Positions 16,505 through 25,041 of a DNA stretch of 64,000 bases are shown piece by piece. This DNA is from Eubacterium sp. (GTDB lineage: Bacteria; Bacillota; Clostridia; Lachnospirales; Lachnospiraceae). Made by a program: the position numbers and the translations under genes. Each line of letters opens with the position of its first letter. The first letter of the stretch is position 1. Location of the stretch: NCBI GenBank assembly GCA_017433825.1, contig JAFRGL010000012.1:111239-175238 (forward strand), read 5' to 3'. The notes below the pieces were generated by a model. The model was not told where the DNA came from. It worked only from the letters and a program-made list of their open reading frames with translations, and made no database searches.

Positions 16505-17293
16505 ATGCGGCATCAGGTGAAGAAAATCAAGGACAATATCTTCCTCCTGTACGGCGTTCCGGACGAATGCTGTATTTACCTTGTGTGCGGGTCGGAAGCG
16601 GCCCTGGTGGTGGATACCGGCTTCGGCATCACCGATTTGAAGGAGGATATTGAGGAGCTGACGGATTTGCCTTACTGGGTGGTGAACACCCACGGCCACG
16701 GGGACCATTCCGGCGGGAATATTTATTTCGATACGGTGTACATGAGCGCGGCGGCGGAGCCGGATGCGGCGGACGCCGTAAACCTGAACCGGACGAAGCT
16801 TTCCGCGGGAACCATGGATTTGATTGAGGACAGGCTGAAAAGCGCGAAATACCGTCCCTCCTTTATCGATGAGGGCTTTGAATTTGACCTGGGAGACCGG
16901 CAGGTTGAAGTGCTGGAGATTCCCGGCCATACGTCCGGCTGCCTGGCGTTTCTGGATAAAAAGGACAGGGCTGCCTTCACCGGCGACTGCTGCGTAAAGT
17001 CCATGGACATACTGATGGTGGTACCCCAGGCGCTGACCCTTTCCGAATACTGCGAAAGCATGAAGAAACTGGCATCCCGGTCTGCGGATTATGATGAAAT
17101 ACTTACCGGCCACGATGAAGAGCCCATGCCGGCGTCCTTCGTGGAAGATGTGGTGTACTGCTGCGAAAAGATCCTTTCCGGCGAATGGGAGGGCGAAGAC
17201 CTGGAGCTTCCGCCGGTATTTGAAAACACGAAAGCAAAAAGAATTGCATATAAAGATTTTGCCATAGACTACAGGCAGGAAAAGCTTGTCTGA
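16505..17293 (+). CDS. Metallo-beta-lactamase-fold hydrolase 2
   Basis: 262 residues, a paralogue of the preceding gene (shared LLYG.P.ECC near the N-terminus, same spacing of motifs). Metal ligands are H63-x-H65-x-D67-H68, H142, D161 and H203, all present. The two proteins differ clearly along their length, so the duplication is old and both copies have been kept active. Ribosome site AAAGGAGAA before 16505; 23 bases before the GRE gene. Function unknown beyond metal-dependent hydrolysis. Confidence 0.9.
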   Translation: MRHQVKKIKDNIFLLYGVPDECCIYLVCGSEAALVVDTGFGITDLKEDIEELTDLPYWVVNTHGHGDHSGGNIYFDTVYMSAAAEPDAADAVNLNRTKLSAGTMDLIEDRLKSAKYRPSFIDEGFEFDLGDRQVEVLEIPGHTSGCLAFLDKKDRAAFTGDCCVKSMDILMVVPQALTLSEYCESMKKLASRSADYDEILTGHDEEPMPASFVEDVVYCCEKILSGEWEGEDLELPPVFENTKAKRIAYKDFAIDYRQEKLV

Positions 17294-17316
17294 CCGAACT
17301 TGAAAAGGAGAACAAG

Positions 17317-19737
17317 ATGAACGAACGGCTGAAAAGAATGTATGCTCAGATCAAAACCAACTACCAGCACATCGGTATCGAGAAATTCAAGATTATCACG
17401 AAAACCGAAGCCGAATGCGCCGGTTATCCCGCTATCCTGCGCAGGGGCCAGACATTGAAAAACGTTCTGGAGCAGTTCCCGATTTTTATCGGCGAGGACG
17501 AGCTTTTCGTAGGCAATCCCGCCAGCAAGCCCTGGGGCCTGGAAATCGAGGCAGGCCTGGGCAAATGGTCGAAGGAAGAGTGCGAATACCTCCGGGAGGA
17601 CGGCTTTGATTTCTCCGTGGAGGACCAGGAAGAAATGCTGCGCATCAATGAGCAGTTCCACCCCTTCGGCATGTACCAGGGTGCGAACCTTATTATCGCG
17701 GAAAATGAGCGCCTGGATATCTTCGCCAGGAGCGGCATGTTCCTGGCGCCTTGGAAAAAGGACAAAACCCTGGGCAACCGTGTGGGCGGCGGCGCTGCCT
17801 GCTCCGGCCTGGGCAACGGCCCCGGCTGGAACCTTCTGTGCATCAACTACGGCCTGGCCCTGGAAAAAGGCCTGCTGGCCCTGATCGACGAGTGTGACGA
17901 GGAGATTAAGAACAACCGTTATTTCGATAAGAGAAGCTTTGAAAGAGGCATCACGCTGCAGGCCATGAAGCTGTCATTGCAGGGGCTGGTGAACTACGCC
18001 GCAAGGTTTGAGAAGCTGGCAGCGGAAATGGCTGAAAAGGAAGCTGATCCGGTCCGCAGGAAAGAGCTGGAGGAAATCTCCGCCATCTGCGCCCGTGTGC
18101 CGGCATATCCCGCCAGAACCTTCCGGGAGGCAATGCAGACCTTCTGGTTCATGTTCATGATGGTCAATCCCGCGCCCACGCCCACCATCGGCCGCTTCGA
18201 CCAGTATATGTATCCGTATTACAAGGCGGATATCGAAGCCGGCAGGATTACGGACGAGGAGGTGCTGGAGCTTCTGGGCATGCTCCGGATCCGCTGCATG
18301 GAGATGAACCAGCAGTCAGGCCGGGAAATCCGGAAACGTACATCCGGCGGAGCCCGCTGGATGAACATGACCATCGGCGGCGTAAAGCCCGACGGAACGG
18401 ACGCCTGCAATGAACTGACCAGGCTTATCCTGGAAGCCGTACGCGACGTAAGGACCCCGCATCATACCGTCACCTTGCGTGTCTGTGAAACCACCCCGGA
18501 TGACGTGATGATCCTCGCACTGAAATGCCAGGCCGAGGGCTGCTCCATGCCTGCCTTCGTAGGCGACAAATCCTACATTGACTACTTCATGCAGGTTCAT
18601 GACCCCAATGACGGCCTTCCCGTGGAAGTAGCCAGGGATTACTGCATGACCGGCTGTATCGACGGCAATATCCAGTACCGTACACGTACCATGGGCATTA
18701 CGATGTTCGTCTGTCCGCTGATGCTGGACATTTTCATGAACAACGGCTGGGACAAGAATATCGACGAATACGTAGGCCATCAGATTGCCGGCGATTTGAC
18801 CAAATACGAAACCTTCGACCAGTTCCTGGACGATTTCAAGGGCGAATACAGATATTTCGTGGAAACCGCGGCGGAGAAGCTGAACATCGAAAGCGCCGTA
18901 TTCAAGGAGCTGCTTCCGGACCCCTTCCGCGCAGCCTTCATGTACAACGGCATCAAGTCCGGCTTTGACTGCTACGCCCAGGAATATCCCTTCGAGAGCA
19001 ACCAGCTCTTAAATCCTGTGGGCATGGTCAACCTGGCCCAGTGCCTGTACGCCATCAAGGTGCTCTGCTTTGATAAGAAGACTGTCAGCCTGCCGGAAAT
19101 GAAGAAGGCCATGGACGCCAACTGGGAAGGCTATGAAGAGCTGCATCAGATGTGCCTTGACCTGCCGCATTACGGCAACGGCATTGACGAAGTGGACGAT
19201 ATGGTGCAGGCCTGCTACCGTTACTGGGTAGACGTGGCCACTAGCATTCCTTCTGCCCTGGGCGGACATTTCCGCTGCTCGGCCATCTCCGTAACCAGCC
19301 ACCAGCCCGGCGGCGCCTTGTGCGGTGCGATGCCTGACGGCCGCTGCGCCGGGGACATCCTGGCGGATGCCTGCGCTTCCCCGATGGCCGGCTGCGATCA
19401 TGAAGGCCCGCTGGCGGTGTTCAGAAGCGCCATGAAGATTCCGCAGGACGAGTTCCAGGCTATGCTGCTGAACATGAAGTTCTCGCCCTCCGCCATCGCC
19501 ACGGACGCGGACAAGCTGAAGCTGGCCAGCGCCATCAAGGCATATTTTGCCAACGGCGGCAAGCACGTCCAGTTCATCGTGGAGGATCAGGAAACCTTAA
19601 AGGATGCCCGTATCCATCCCGATAAGCATTCGGACATCATGGTCCGTGTGGCAGGCTATTCCGCTTACTTCGTACAGCTGACGGAAGGCCTGCAGGACGA
19701 GGTTATCGCCAGGACCGAAAATACCATGGTAAGATAA
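17317..19737 (+). CDS. Glycyl radical enzyme of unclear substrate (PFL superfamily)
   Basis: 806-residue glycyl radical enzyme. The C-terminal radical motif is MVRVAGYSAYF with Gly780 as the radical site, and the finger-loop cysteine is most likely C447 in GCIDGN. Characterised dehydratases, lyases and decarboxylases of this branch (glycerol dehydratase, CutC, HPA decarboxylase) have Cys-x-Glu; here the acid is Asp449. The usual His/Gly segment is SHQPGGALCGAMPDGR. Length and the PDGR...LADACASPM block exclude the nucleotide-reductase class. The cognate activase lies 58 bases downstream. Pyruvate formate-lyase itself is unlikely because its Cys-Cys pair is absent. The operon partners suggest a multi-step radical pathway; the substrate is unknown. 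Confidence 0.93.
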   Translation: MNERLKRMYAQIKTNYQHIGIEKFKIITKTEAECAGYPAILRRGQTLKNVLEQFPIFIGEDELFVGNPASKPWGLEIEAGLGKWSKEECEYLREDGFDFSVEDQEEMLRINEQFHPFGMYQGANLIIAENERLDIFARSGMFLAPWKKDKTLGNRVGGGAACSGLGNGPGWNLLCINYGLALEKGLLALIDECDEEIKNNRYFDKRSFERGITLQAMKLSLQGLVNYAARFEKLAAEMAEKEADPVRRKELEEISAICARVPAYPARTFREAMQTFWFMFMMVNPAPTPTIGRFDQYMYPYYKADIEAGRITDEEVLELLGMLRIRCMEMNQQSGREIRKRTSGGARWMNMTIGGVKPDGTDACNELTRLILEAVRDVRTPHHTVTLRVCETTPDDVMILALKCQAEGCSMPAFVGDKSYIDYFMQVHDPNDGLPVEVARDYCMTGCIDGNIQYRTRTMGITMFVCPLMLDIFMNNGWDKNIDEYVGHQIAGDLTKYETFDQFLDDFKGEYRYFVETAAEKLNIESAVFKELLPDPFRAAFMYNGIKSGFDCYAQEYPFESNQLLNPVGMVNLAQCLYAIKVLCFDKKTVSLPEMKKAMDANWEGYEELHQMCLDLPHYGNGIDEVDDMVQACYRYWVDVATSIPSALGGHFRCSAISVTSHQPGGALCGAMPDGRCAGDILADACASPMAGCDHEGPLAVFRSAMKIPQDEFQAMLLNMKFSPSAIATDADKLKLASAIKAYFANGGKHVQFIVEDQETLKDARIHPDKHSDIMVRVAGYSAYFVQLTEGLQDEVIARTENTMVR

Positions 19738-19795
19738 ATACAGGGAAGAGCTCCGGCCTGCAAAAGGGCCGGAAATCCCCTTCCGGGAGGAAAAT

Positions 19796-20734
19796 ATGAG
19801 AGAAGATTATCTGGAAGTGACAGCGCCGGTTTTCAATATCCAGAGCTATTCCATCCACGACGGCCCGGGCGTGCGGGTAACCGTATTTGTAAAAGGCTGC
19901 CCCCTGCGCTGCAAATGGTGCGCGAACCCGGAATCCAATCTGGCCGAGCCCCAGCTTATGACATATTCCAACAACTGCACAGGCTGCGGCCGCTGCATCC
20001 CCAAATGTCCGCAAAATGCCATAAAAGTCGGTCCGAAGGGGGATAAATACGTGGCAATTACCGACCGATCTTTATGTGTATCCTGCGGGGCCTGCATTGA
20101 TGTCTGTCCGGCGGACGCCAGGGAGATTTCCGGCAGGGATATGACCGTGGCGGAAGTACTGAAAAAAGTAATGGCTGACAAGATTTTCCTGGATGCCTCC
20201 GGCGGCGGCATGACCGTATCCGGCGGCGAATGCCTGATGCACCCGGAATTTACGTCCTGCCTCCTGTACGCGGCACAGCAGGAAGGCCTGCATACCGCGG
20301 TGGAATCCTGCAGCTTTGCTTCCCGCGAAGTGATTGACCGGGTATTCCCTTATGTAAACCTGGGGCTTCTGGACATCAAGCACATGGACAGCGAAACCCA
20401 CAGGCAGCTTACCGGCGTGCCGAATGAAGTCATCCTGGACAATATTAAACATGTTTACCATGACCTGAAGGTGCCGGTGATTGTCCGTGTGCCTGTTATT
20501 CCGGGCTATAACGATTCGGATGAGAATATTTACGCCACCGCGGACTTTACCGCGAAAGAGCTGGGCATGGACGTGGCAGTGCACCTCCTGCCGTATCACA
20601 GGCTCGGTGAATCGAAGAACGACAGCCTGGGTAAGGAGATGAATATGGGCATCGAAGTGCCTTCCGACGAACATATGCAGGGCTTAAAGTCCATCGTGGA
20701 AAGCTTCGGCCTGAAATCCCAGATAGGCGGATAA
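19796..20734 (+). CDS. Glycyl radical enzyme activase (radical SAM)
   Basis: 312-residue radical-SAM protein that abstracts a hydrogen from Gly780 of the neighbouring enzyme using SAM. The radical-SAM cluster motif is CPLRCKWC (CxxxCxxC). An inserted ferredoxin domain holds two more clusters (CTGCGRCIPKCP and CVSCGACIDVCP), the form seen with dehydratase/decarboxylase-type GREs and absent from the PFL activase proper. GGGMTVSGGE is the SAM-binding GGE motif. GGGAGGAAAA before 19796 supports the start. A CCGGCC/GGCCGG hairpin lies between the enzyme and activase genes and may set their expression ratio. Confidence 0.95.
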   Translation: MREDYLEVTAPVFNIQSYSIHDGPGVRVTVFVKGCPLRCKWCANPESNLAEPQLMTYSNNCTGCGRCIPKCPQNAIKVGPKGDKYVAITDRSLCVSCGACIDVCPADAREISGRDMTVAEVLKKVMADKIFLDASGGGMTVSGGECLMHPEFTSCLLYAAQQEGLHTAVESCSFASREVIDRVFPYVNLGLLDIKHMDSETHRQLTGVPNEVILDNIKHVYHDLKVPVIVRVPVIPGYNDSDENIYATADFTAKELGMDVAVHLLPYHRLGESKNDSLGKEMNMGIEVPSDEHMQGLKSIVESFGLKSQIGG

Positions 20735-20743
20735 AAACAGATA

Positions 20744-20772
20744 TTGAAAAAACCGCGGGAATAGGATACTAT
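20744..20772 (+). promoter_or_regulatory. Promoter for L,D-transpeptidase
   Basis: TTGAAA 20744-20749, 17-base spacer, TACTAT 20767-20772. Confidence 0.55.
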
Positions 20773-20811
20773 ATATAGCTAAGAAATCAGTAAAGTTACA
20801 GGCGGTACTTT

Positions 20812-22713
20812 ATGGAAGAGAATAAAGACAGAGAAGAAATTCTCACCAGTGAAGTGAAGGATGCGGAGGCCGAACTTCTGGAAGGCAAAGCGCATATGGG
20901 CGAAGCCGTGGAAGCAGCCGCGGGTCAGGGAAAAGAGGCGGCCGGAGAAGTTCTGGAGAAAGTAAGTGGCGCGGCAGATGAAGCCATGGAAGCGGCGACG
21001 ACTGTCCTGACGGATGCGGAGGGCGAACTTCTGGAGAAGAGAGCCGCAGCCGGCAGCATTACGGACGCGATGGGGGAGGTTCCCGAGGAGCTGAAGGAGG
21101 CTGCCCAGGAAGCGGCCCAGGAGGCCCCGACGGTAGCCCTTACCGATATCTCTAAGATAGCGGAAGAGCGGAAGGCGGAAACACTGCCGCAGGTGGAGCC
21201 CGTGAAAGAACAGCCGGTTTTCCGGGAAGAAGACATTGACGACGATGACGACGATGAGGATGACGAGGCCGAAGAAAGACGTCCGAAGGGCAGGATTATC
21301 GCCCTCATTATCGTGCTGGTCCTGCTGGCCGGCGCGTATTTCCTGGGAAGGATGTATTTCCAGGATCATTTCTATCCCGGCACGGTGATCAACGAGTATG
21401 ATGCCTCCAAGATGACGGTTACCGAGCTCAAGCGCGTCATGCAGGAAGACCTGACGAACTACAACCTGACCATCAAAGAGCGGAACAACGCGACCGAGCA
21501 TATCCTGGGTTCCGACATCGGCCTGAAATATGTGGATTCGGACGAGATTTCCAACCTGATGAAGAATCAGGACGCCAACCTCTGGATTCTGCATATTTTC
21601 GGCAATAAATATTATACCGTTTCCGGCGCGACCGAGTATGACAGCACCAGGCTGAACAACAAGATCAATGCGCTGGACTGCCTGAAGCCGGGCAACAGCG
21701 CGCCGCCCGAGGATGCCTGTATCGTCAGAAGGAACAATACCTTCGTCATCGAGCCGGAGAAACTCGGTTCCACGCTGGACAAGAAAAAGACGGTAAAAGC
21801 CATCACCAACGCCATCGAAGCGGGCAATTTCAATGTCAACCTGGACGCGGAAGAATGCTATGTGGCGCCTGCCGTCTTCAGCGATGACGAAGAGCTGAAT
21901 GCGGATGTGGTACAGCTTAACGAGCTGACTACGGCCCACATTGTCTATGATTTCAGCGACCGGTTCTGGGAAGTGGATTCCGAGCTTATCGCTTCATGGC
22001 TTGTGAAGAACGAAGAAGGCAAATATTATCTGGACGAGAGCCTGGTGCGTGCCTGGGTGACGGATATGGCCTATGAAACCGATACCTTCGGCCTGAAGCA
22101 CAAATTCGTGACCTCCTACGGCATTGAGATCGAGCTGGAAGGCGGCGGCGACTACGGCTGGTGCATCGACAAGGATGATACCACCGAGCATCTGCTTCAG
22201 TATATTTACGACCACGCCAACGTGCAGATCCAGCCGGATTACCTGTATACCGCACTTGACCGTTCGGAGAATGATATCGGCAATACCTACGTGGAAGTCT
22301 GCATTGCCGCACAGCATCTGTGGGCTTACTCAGACGGTGTCCTGATAGCGGATGCCCCGGTTATCACCGGCCGTGTGGCAGACGGCTACGCAACACCTTC
22401 CGGCAGCTGTTGGGCTATCGACGGCAAGAAGGAAGACTGGCAGTTCACCGGGTATTCCAATGCCCATTCCGACTACTGGATGCCCTTCAACGGGCCTGTG
22501 GGCCTGCATGATGCCAGCTGGCAGGAGCCCGGCAATTATACCATTCCGGACTACTATTATCATTACGGCAGCCATGGCTGTGTGAATATGCAGCTGGATA
22601 CGGCCAGAATCCTGTATCAGCACATGGAGATCGGTTACCCCGTCGTGGTTTACTATTCCGTAGACCAGGTGGTAGGCCCGGCCAATACAGAGCGGCTGAT
22701 TGAAGGATGGTAA
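20812..22713 (+). CDS. L,D-transpeptidase (YkuD) with long acidic cytoplasmic tail
   Basis: 633 residues. The N-terminal 160 are rich in Glu and Ala and end in a run of Asp/Glu (DIDDDDDDEDDEAEE). One transmembrane helix follows at about 161-182, so the rest is outside. The middle (about 185-480) resembles the peptidoglycan-binding repeats found before YkuD domains. The C-terminal YkuD domain has H-x(n)-SHGCVN with catalytic C590. It should make 3-3 peptide cross-links or attach proteins to the wall. The long acidic inner tail is unusual for the family and could bind cytoplasmic partners. The promoter is its own and a terminator follows. Confidence 0.92.
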   Translation: MEENKDREEILTSEVKDAEAELLEGKAHMGEAVEAAAGQGKEAAGEVLEKVSGAADEAMEAATTVLTDAEGELLEKRAAAGSITDAMGEVPEELKEAAQEAAQEAPTVALTDISKIAEERKAETLPQVEPVKEQPVFREEDIDDDDDDEDDEAEERRPKGRIIALIIVLVLLAGAYFLGRMYFQDHFYPGTVINEYDASKMTVTELKRVMQEDLTNYNLTIKERNNATEHILGSDIGLKYVDSDEISNLMKNQDANLWILHIFGNKYYTVSGATEYDSTRLNNKINALDCLKPGNSAPPEDACIVRRNNTFVIEPEKLGSTLDKKKTVKAITNAIEAGNFNVNLDAEECYVAPAVFSDDEELNADVVQLNELTTAHIVYDFSDRFWEVDSELIASWLVKNEEGKYYLDESLVRAWVTDMAYETDTFGLKHKFVTSYGIEIELEGGGDYGWCIDKDDTTEHLLQYIYDHANVQIQPDYLYTALDRSENDIGNTYVEVCIAAQHLWAYSDGVLIADAPVITGRVADGYATPSGSCWAIDGKKEDWQFTGYSNAHSDYWMPFNGPVGLHDASWQEPGNYTIPDYYYHYGSHGCVNMQLDTARILYQHMEIGYPVVVYYSVDQVVGPANTERLIEGW

Positions 22714-22724
22714 AGAAAACAAGC

Positions 22725-22753
22725 AAAAGGGCTGACGGAGTCAGCCCTTTTTT
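22725..22753 (+). terminator. Terminator after L,D-transpeptidase
   Basis: AAAAGGGCTGA (22725-22735), CGGAG loop, TCAGCCC then TTTTTT. Confidence 0.85.
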
Positions 22754-22772
22754 CAGGAAGAGAGGGCGGAAA

Positions 22773-23918
22773 ATGCATTATAGAAAACTAGGAAAAACCG
22801 GGTTAATGGTCAGTGAAATCGGCTTCGGCGGGGAGTGGCTGGAAAAGCATGAAGTGGAAGAGGCCGTGGAACTGGTAAGATATGCAGGTGAGAAAGGCAT
22901 CAACATCATTGACTGCTGGATGCCTAATCCGAAGGCCAGGGACATCATCGGCAAAGCCATCAAAGGGAACCGGGAAAACTGGATTATCCAGGCGCATTTC
23001 GGCTCCACCTGGCAGGACGGACAGTACGTCCGGACCCGGGACATGGACAAGGTGGTGCCGGCTTTTGAAGATTATCTCACAAGGCTGGGAACCGATTACA
23101 TTGACCTGGGCATGATTCATTACGTGGATTCCGTCGAGGACTGGGAAAACTGCCTGAACGGGGAATTCATCAAATATGTGCGTAAGATGCACGACAGCGG
23201 CGTGATTAAACACATCGGCCTGTCCACCCACAACCCGCTCATTGGCAAACTGGCCGTCGAATCCGGTTTCGTGGAAATGCTTCTTTTCGCGGTGAATCCG
23301 GCCTTTGACATGAAGCCGGCCAGCGAAAACATCATGGAAATGATCGAAAACTATGACAATACGGGTTTATCCGGCATAGATGCGGACCGGGCTGAACTGT
23401 ACCGGCTCTGCGAGGAAAAGGAAATCGGCATGACGGTCATGAAAGGTTTCCTGGGCGGCCGGCTTTTTGATGAAAAGCAGTCACCCTTCGGAACGGCCTT
23501 TACACCGGTGCAGCTGATTCATTATGCGCTGACCAGGCCCGGCGTTACCTCCATTCTCTGCGGTTATGATACCAAAGAGCAGGTGGATGCTGCCGTATCC
23601 TACGAAACAGCCTCAGATGGAGAGAAGGATTATGCTTCGGTCATCGCATCTGCGCCGCTGCATTCCTACAAAGGACAGTGCACCTACTGCGGACACTGCA
23701 AACCCTGCCCCATGGACATCGATATCGCCATGGTGAACAAATTCTACGACCTGGCCACAGCCCAGGAGGAAGTGCCGGAAAGCGTAAAGTCGCATTATCA
23801 GGCATTGGAAAAGAAAGCCGGAGACTGCATCGCCTGCAAAGGCTGCGAAGCCAGATGCCCCTTTGAGGTGAAAATCGCTGACAGAATGAAAAAGACAGCT
23901 GAATTGTTTGGCTGTTAA
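22773..23918 (+). CDS. Aldo/keto reductase with C-terminal ferredoxin domain 2
   Basis: 381 residues. AKR barrel (HYRKLGKTGLMVSEIGFGG start, NIIDCWMP in place of the usual FDTA.Y segment, IDLGMIHYVDS) with a C-terminal tail bearing CTYCGHCKPCP and CIACKGCEARCP. The usual catalytic Tyr region (DTAxxY) reads DCWMPNP, so the classic AKR tetrad is altered. The reaction may rely on Fe-S electrons or be lost. GAGAGGGCGG before 22773 supports that start; the upstream ATG at 22707 lies inside the previous gene. Related to 10036-11061 but clearly diverged. Confidence 0.88.
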   Translation: MHYRKLGKTGLMVSEIGFGGEWLEKHEVEEAVELVRYAGEKGINIIDCWMPNPKARDIIGKAIKGNRENWIIQAHFGSTWQDGQYVRTRDMDKVVPAFEDYLTRLGTDYIDLGMIHYVDSVEDWENCLNGEFIKYVRKMHDSGVIKHIGLSTHNPLIGKLAVESGFVEMLLFAVNPAFDMKPASENIMEMIENYDNTGLSGIDADRAELYRLCEEKEIGMTVMKGFLGGRLFDEKQSPFGTAFTPVQLIHYALTRPGVTSILCGYDTKEQVDAAVSYETASDGEKDYASVIASAPLHSYKGQCTYCGHCKPCPMDIDIAMVNKFYDLATAQEEVPESVKSHYQALEKKAGDCIACKGCEARCPFEVKIADRMKKTAELFGC

Positions 23919-23997
23919 TCCCTGTTTATAAATATATACAGTATGATACAGAACAAAGCAGTCTAAAGTAAAACATAAAAAAGGAAGTTCTGAAAAT

Positions 23998-24196
23998 ATG
24001 AAAAAGAAAGCAGCTTTATTGTTAAGTATCGGTTTAGTCTGTGCCGCAGTCTTTGCGGGCTGCCAGTCGAAAACGCCGGAAGCTGTCGAAGGATAAGCAC
24101 TTTGTGGCGGAAGAGTTCAGAAAGTTCCTGACTGACAACGGTGCCGAAGAAGTAAAACTACTGGATTACGATAAGCTGTATATCTATAAGGGCTGA
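23998..24196 (+). pseudogene. Remnant of a small lipoprotein gene (frameshifted/deleted)
   Basis: A ribosome site (AAGGAAG) and ATG at 23998 open a 32-residue frame with a lipoprotein signal peptide (MKKKAALLLSIGLVCAAVFAGC, cysteine at 22) that stops at 24096. Another frame continues at once with coding-like sequence (HFVAEEFRKFLTDNG, EEVKLLDYDKLYIYKG) to a stop at 24194-24196. The pieces read as the start and end of one secreted lipoprotein whose middle was lost by a deletion that also shifted the frame. A very short intact lipoprotein is the alternative. Confidence 0.6.
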
Positions 24197-24214
24197 CTGC
24201 ATTATCAGAAAACA

Positions 24215-24245
24215 GCCGCACTAAATGATTAGTGCGGCCGTTTTT
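24215..24245. terminator. Bidirectional terminator
   Basis: GCCGCACTAA (24215-24224) pairs with TTAGTGCGGC (24229-24238) around ATGA, followed by a T run. It separates the lipoprotein remnant from the convergent NUDIX gene. Confidence 0.8.
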
Positions 24246-24279
24246 ATCAGATAAACCACTGTATTATATGTAAAACAGT

Positions 24280-24738
24280 TTAATACACATGCACCTGGCT
24301 TGCCACCAGTTCATCCCCGTGGTAGGTCAGTTTCAGGCTGAAAAAACCGGTATCCTGCGCCAGCAGACGGAAGAAGATTTTGTCTCCTTCCCAGAGATTC
24401 AAGGCCTCGATATCGGTTTTTCTGACCCAGACCAGTTCTCCTTCATCACAGTCGCCGATCTCGCCTTCCCAACCGGAGCAGGTGAAAAGATGCATGAATT
24501 CGATATCATAGAGATCATTGTCAAAGGTGACGATGCCACGGTAGCGGAATTCGGTGAGCGTCAGTCCGGTTTCTTCTTTTGCTTCACGCAGGAGGCATTC
24601 CTCCGGGCTTTCCCTGTCCTCGAATTTGCCGCCTATGCCGATCCACTTGTCTTTATTCATATCATTTTCTTTCTTGACCCGGTGCAGCATCAGATAGCTG
24701 TCCGCGGTTTCGATGTAGCATAAGGTGCTGTTTATCAT
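24280..24738 (-). CDS. NUDIX hydrolase, MutT/8-oxo-dGTPase-like
   Basis: 152 residues with a complete Nudix box (GKFEDRESPEECLLREAKEETGL; metal-binding REAKEE). The N-terminus, with STLCYIETADSYLMLHR then KWIGIGG, is typical of 8-oxo-dGTP diphosphatases that clean the nucleotide pool. GGAGAAA lies just before ATG 24738; the longer ORF to 24780 has no such site. Single gene convergent with the upstream plus-strand genes. Confidence 0.88.
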   Translation of the reverse strand: MINSTLCYIETADSYLMLHRVKKENDMNKDKWIGIGGKFEDRESPEECLLREAKEETGLTLTEFRYRGIVTFDNDLYDIEFMHLFTCSGWEGEIGDCDEGELVWVRKTDIEALNLWEGDKIFFRLLAQDTGFFSLKLTYHGDELVASQVHVY

Positions 24739-24898
24739 TGTATTTCTCCGATATAAGAAAGTATAGGAAAAACATTCCACCGGCAGTATAACATGTTCAG
24801 GTTTTCAGGACAAGGTAACTTAATCCGGAAAAAGATATCAGCCAATTTGAGATGTTTATCAGGTTCAGTATTCTGTTGAAGTAAAAACGTTATTATCA

Positions 24899-24935
24899 AG
24901 GCCTCCGCATCAGTATGGTGCGGAGTTTTTTCGGA
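24899..24935 (+). terminator. Hairpin with T run in the NUDIX-glyA gap
   Basis: CTCCGCA and TGCGGAG arms followed by TTTTTT. No plus-strand gene stands directly before it. Together with a GAACC/GGTTC hairpin 30 bases on, it makes up most of the 300-base gap; nothing else was recognised there. Confidence 0.5.
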
Positions 24936-24974
24936 TAAAACCAAAGCGGAACCGGTAAAGGGTTCGGTTTTAAG

Positions 24975-25003
24975 TTGCGGTCTGTCCGGGAATATGCTAC
25001 GAT
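24975..25003 (+). promoter_or_regulatory. Promoter for glyA
   Basis: TTGCGG 24975-24980, 17-base spacer, TACGAT 24998-25003, 38 bases before the glyA start. The short leader leaves no room for a riboswitch after the start of transcription. Confidence 0.55.
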
Positions 25004-25041
25004 AAAGACACACTTTAGCTGAATAAAGAAAGGAAGACAAC

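Noticed and set aside
20925-21308. Minus-strand serine-rich ORF opposite the transpeptidase tail
   Set aside because: A shadow of the Glu/Ala/Asp codons; no start signals.
24780-25041. Folate or glycine riboswitch in the glyA leader
   Set aside because: The promoter at 24975-25003 leaves under 40 bases of leader, and none of the conserved riboswitch blocks were found upstream.
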